From the IMG/VR virus record IMGVR_UViG_3300033553_000565, positions 1 through 31,884 of that record: a stretch of 31,884 nucleotides of DNA, one strand, 5' to 3'. The position numbers and the translations under genes are program-made. Position 1 is the first letter of the stretch. Every line of letters starts with the position of its first letter. Positions 30,439 through 31,884 of the stretch are shown here, piece after piece. A model generated the notes under the pieces. It did not search any database and was not told where the DNA came from. It saw nothing but the letters and a program-made list of their open reading frames with translations. Source of the stretch: a virus.

Positions 30439-30793
30439 TATTTGGTCAACAAATATAGTTATTCAGACTTGATCTGACATAATCTGGAGAAAGACCAGAG
30501 CCCGTCTGACACCTTGATATTCAGGAATAATGTTTCGTTGCTGTTTCTCCCGTCAATGTTTAACATTGCCACCGGCTCCTTTTAAAATATTTTTCAGAAT
30601 CACTGTTAATTATATTGCCATTGTGCTTAGATGAATGGTGATTCATTGGTGAGGTATGAATTCAGGGATATGACAAAACAGTAGAAAACGAAGCATGCAC
30701 GACTGTCTTCACTTATTGAAAGACATGTAGACATGCACTATACGCCCTGACTGAATTTACATACCCCACGAGTGCATCTTCAAGAGTATTAAC
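30439..30793. other. Non-coding region with prophage end and nested inverted repeats
   Basis: 355 bases without a convincing gene, GC falling toward the host level. The prophage terminus must be here. A nested inverted repeat spans 30653-30765: GGTATG/AATTCAG arms (left 30653-30667, right 30745-30765), an inner GCATG/CATGC pair, and a TGTCTT/AAGACA core stem (30704-30709, 30720-30725). CAATGTT/AACATTG forms a small perfect stem near 30554-30568. I could not identify transposase-binding repeats. A 35-codon minus-strand frame near 30465-30570 is too short and unplaced to be called a gene. Confidence 0.5.
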
Positions 30794-31210
30794 ATGACTC
30801 AGAGATATAAACATTGTCCAACATATGCGAGGTATCACTTGATCGAAATATCTAACCTAGATTCCGTAACCAATAACCATTCAGGCAGACGCCGGTTTTT
30901 ACGCATTCATAAAAAGTGTAAGATTTTGGTCCATACCTGTAATTCAAAAGGTACAGTGATTGGAGATTTTGCTGCGCAGGCCTTGACCCTTGATTACAGC
31001 CAGGGAGGGATGCGCGTCCTAATAGACAAAGAAATTCCCACCGACAGCCTGTTGCTTGTCGACTTTGGAAATGATTTTGTAGTTCCACAACTCCAAGGGA
31101 TAACAGAAATATGCTGGCAGAGAAAACTTGAGAACAAACCGCAAAGTACTGAAGTAGGACTTATCTTTAAAGACCATTTTAGTCAGGCAGTCCTAGCCGT
31201 CCAAGATTAA
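30794..31210 (+). CDS. PilZ-domain protein, probably host
   Basis: This 138-residue protein has the c-di-GMP-binding signature: Arg33-x3-Arg37 (RRFLR in GRRRFLRIHK) and Asp67-x-Ser-x2-Gly72 (LDYSQGGMRV), with a beta-barrel pattern to VGLIF. The first ~30 residues are an extension of unknown role. Lower GC than the prophage genes and plus-strand orientation suggest a chromosomal gene flanking the insertion. CAAGAG lies before ATG 30794. It may regulate motility or surface polysaccharide in response to c-di-GMP. Confidence 0.82.
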   Translation: MTQRYKHCPTYARYHLIEISNLDSVTNNHSGRRRFLRIHKKCKILVHTCNSKGTVIGDFAAQALTLDYSQGGMRVLIDKEIPTDSLLLVDFGNDFVVPQLQGITEICWQRKLENKPQSTEVGLIFKDHFSQAVLAVQD

Positions 31211-31625
31211 TATTATAAATAAATTCAGGGAAGGACTTCTGTCGTTTAATAGGGAGAAGTTTGTATATGCGTCATCCCAGAGATCCGGGTGAGCTCCTTT
31301 AAATCTTAGACAATGAGCTGATGGCTGTTATCCGAAATAATCCCGGGTTTGGCTTCCGGCACAGGAATGTGGTTGCGGACATTAATATTGCCACATCGAA
31401 TATCTGATTTTCATCCAACTACCCTCGAGTTAATCTTACTACTGTGAATGTCAGATTAAGTGTGCGGCTTTCTCCTAGCTGGCAGATCTGATCTAAGCTT
31501 CTACAGCTGAACTTCTAGATTAACATCAAACAAATATTCTGAGTTTATCTGCAAAAATCTTTGAATTACGCCATAAAATGATCAAATTTTCTGGCGTTTA
31601 AATATTCCATGTTTTCCGCTCTCAT
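31211..31625. other. AT-rich host intergenic region
   Basis: No good gene is present. A short stretch (31267-31408) reads in one frame with a single stop (LDNELMAVIRNNPGFGFRHR) and could be a degenerate gene fragment. The rest is AT-rich and unremarkable apart from several short repeats. Confidence 0.4.
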
Positions 31626-31850
31626 TCAACACACTGATAATCCCGCAAACGCCCACCAGTTCCGGAAAAATCTCATAAAAGTTTCATAAAAGTTTCGACA
31701 AATTTCTATATATAAAGTTTCTACGTTCATCTGCCCCCCTATACTTACCCGCCTGAGCAGAACCTGATTAAGTGCCAGCAGTACCAACTTTCTTAATTTA
31801 AACAGCAGTAAATCTCCATCCCGCCCTTTTTTCTTCTCCTGTTCTGCCAT
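31626..31850 (-). CDS. Possible small host protein, low confidence
   Basis: An open frame of 74 codons beginning MAEQEKKKGRDGDLLLFKLR. It contains an AT-rich stretch with a CATAAAAGTTT tandem repeat at 31674-31695, and its composition changes along the length. There is no strong ribosome site, and the region may instead be a promoter or leader for a gene past the window. No family is recognised. Confidence 0.2.
   Translation of the reverse strand: MAEQEKKKGRDGDLLLFKLRKLVLLALNQVLLRRVSIGGQMNVETLYIEICRNFYETFMRFFRNWWAFAGLSVC
31674..31695. repeat. Two 11-bp tandem copies of CATAAAAGTTT
   Basis: The motif occurs at 31674-31684 and 31685-31695, exactly head to tail, with a related AAAGTTTC a little further on. 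An 11-bp period matches one DNA turn, so both copies face the same side of the helix. It may be a regulator site for a flanking host gene. Confidence 0.5.
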
Positions 31851-31884
31851 GCCCGCTACTCGCCAAAATCAACACCCCCGCTTA

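Noticed and set aside
30465-30570. 35-codon minus-strand frame with a ribosome-like site
   Set aside because: Too short, of no known family and in the region of the prophage end; it may be a fragment of a host gene.
30439-30793. Exact prophage end and target duplication
   Set aside because: CA dinucleotides are common and the second end is outside the window, so any coordinate would be a guess.
31267-31408. Possible degenerate IS-type fragment
   Set aside because: A short frame with one stop loosely resembles a transposase helix, but no ends, second frame or repeats support an insertion sequence.

Overview
The window is most of a Mu-like transposable prophage, about 30 kb and GC-rich, read almost entirely from the minus strand. 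A short AT-richer stretch at the right end (from about 30.44 kb) looks like host DNA. The late (left) end runs off the window inside a large virion protein gene, so baseplate, fibre and the second prophage end are not seen. Protein style (Mu gp16/gp27/gp28/gp29/gp36 relatives, DUF3164, SleB-type lysin, PilZ gene in the flank) suggests a Gram-negative host, perhaps Desulfobacterota or a relative. That host call is an inference without a database search.

Layout, in order of phage expression (right to left). 29.1-30.4 kb is the immunity region: a LexA/CI-type S24 repressor on the plus strand, an operator-like array of GTCCGAA motifs, two small double zinc-ribbon genes that converge and overlap, and a Ner-like HTH gene. 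22.4-28.8 kb is the early operon: conserved early proteins, a MuA-type DDE transposase, a MuB-type ATPase, a winged-helix protein, an HTH-DUF3164 fusion with a second ribosome-binding site inside it, and small Cys-rich proteins. 20.4-22.3 kb continues it with a Cys-rich protein, a zinc-knuckle protein, an ASCH-zinc-ribbon protein, GemA (gp16) and a Mor-family activator. 19.7-20.4 kb holds a small membrane protein and a secreted Cys protein closed by a strong terminator. 18.0-19.5 kb is the lysis block: SleB-type hydrolase, a 52-residue two-helix protein, a TraR/DksA zinc finger, and a membrane-anchored coiled coil. 10.6-18.3 kb holds packaging and head assembly: small and large terminase, portal, gpF, gpG. 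8.1-10.5 kb holds protease/scaffold, a decoration-like protein and the major head protein gpT. 0-8 kb holds the connectors and a tail with tube, chaperone-like protein and tape measure but no sheath gene, so the virion is probably a non-contractile (siphovirus-like) Mu relative such as the B3/D3112 type.

The most unusual parts are: a five-gene cassette between portal and gpF, where Mu has none, carrying two signal-peptide proteins, a collagen-like protein with exact 60-bp repeats and a small DNA-binding-like protein; the overlapping convergent zinc-ribbon pair beside the repressor; the HTH-DUF3164 gene with two starts; the ASCH-zinc-ribbon fusion within a run of Cys-rich early proteins; and regulatory palindromes and hairpins in the few non-coding gaps. 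I found no CRISPR array, tRNA, rRNA or intact insertion sequence.
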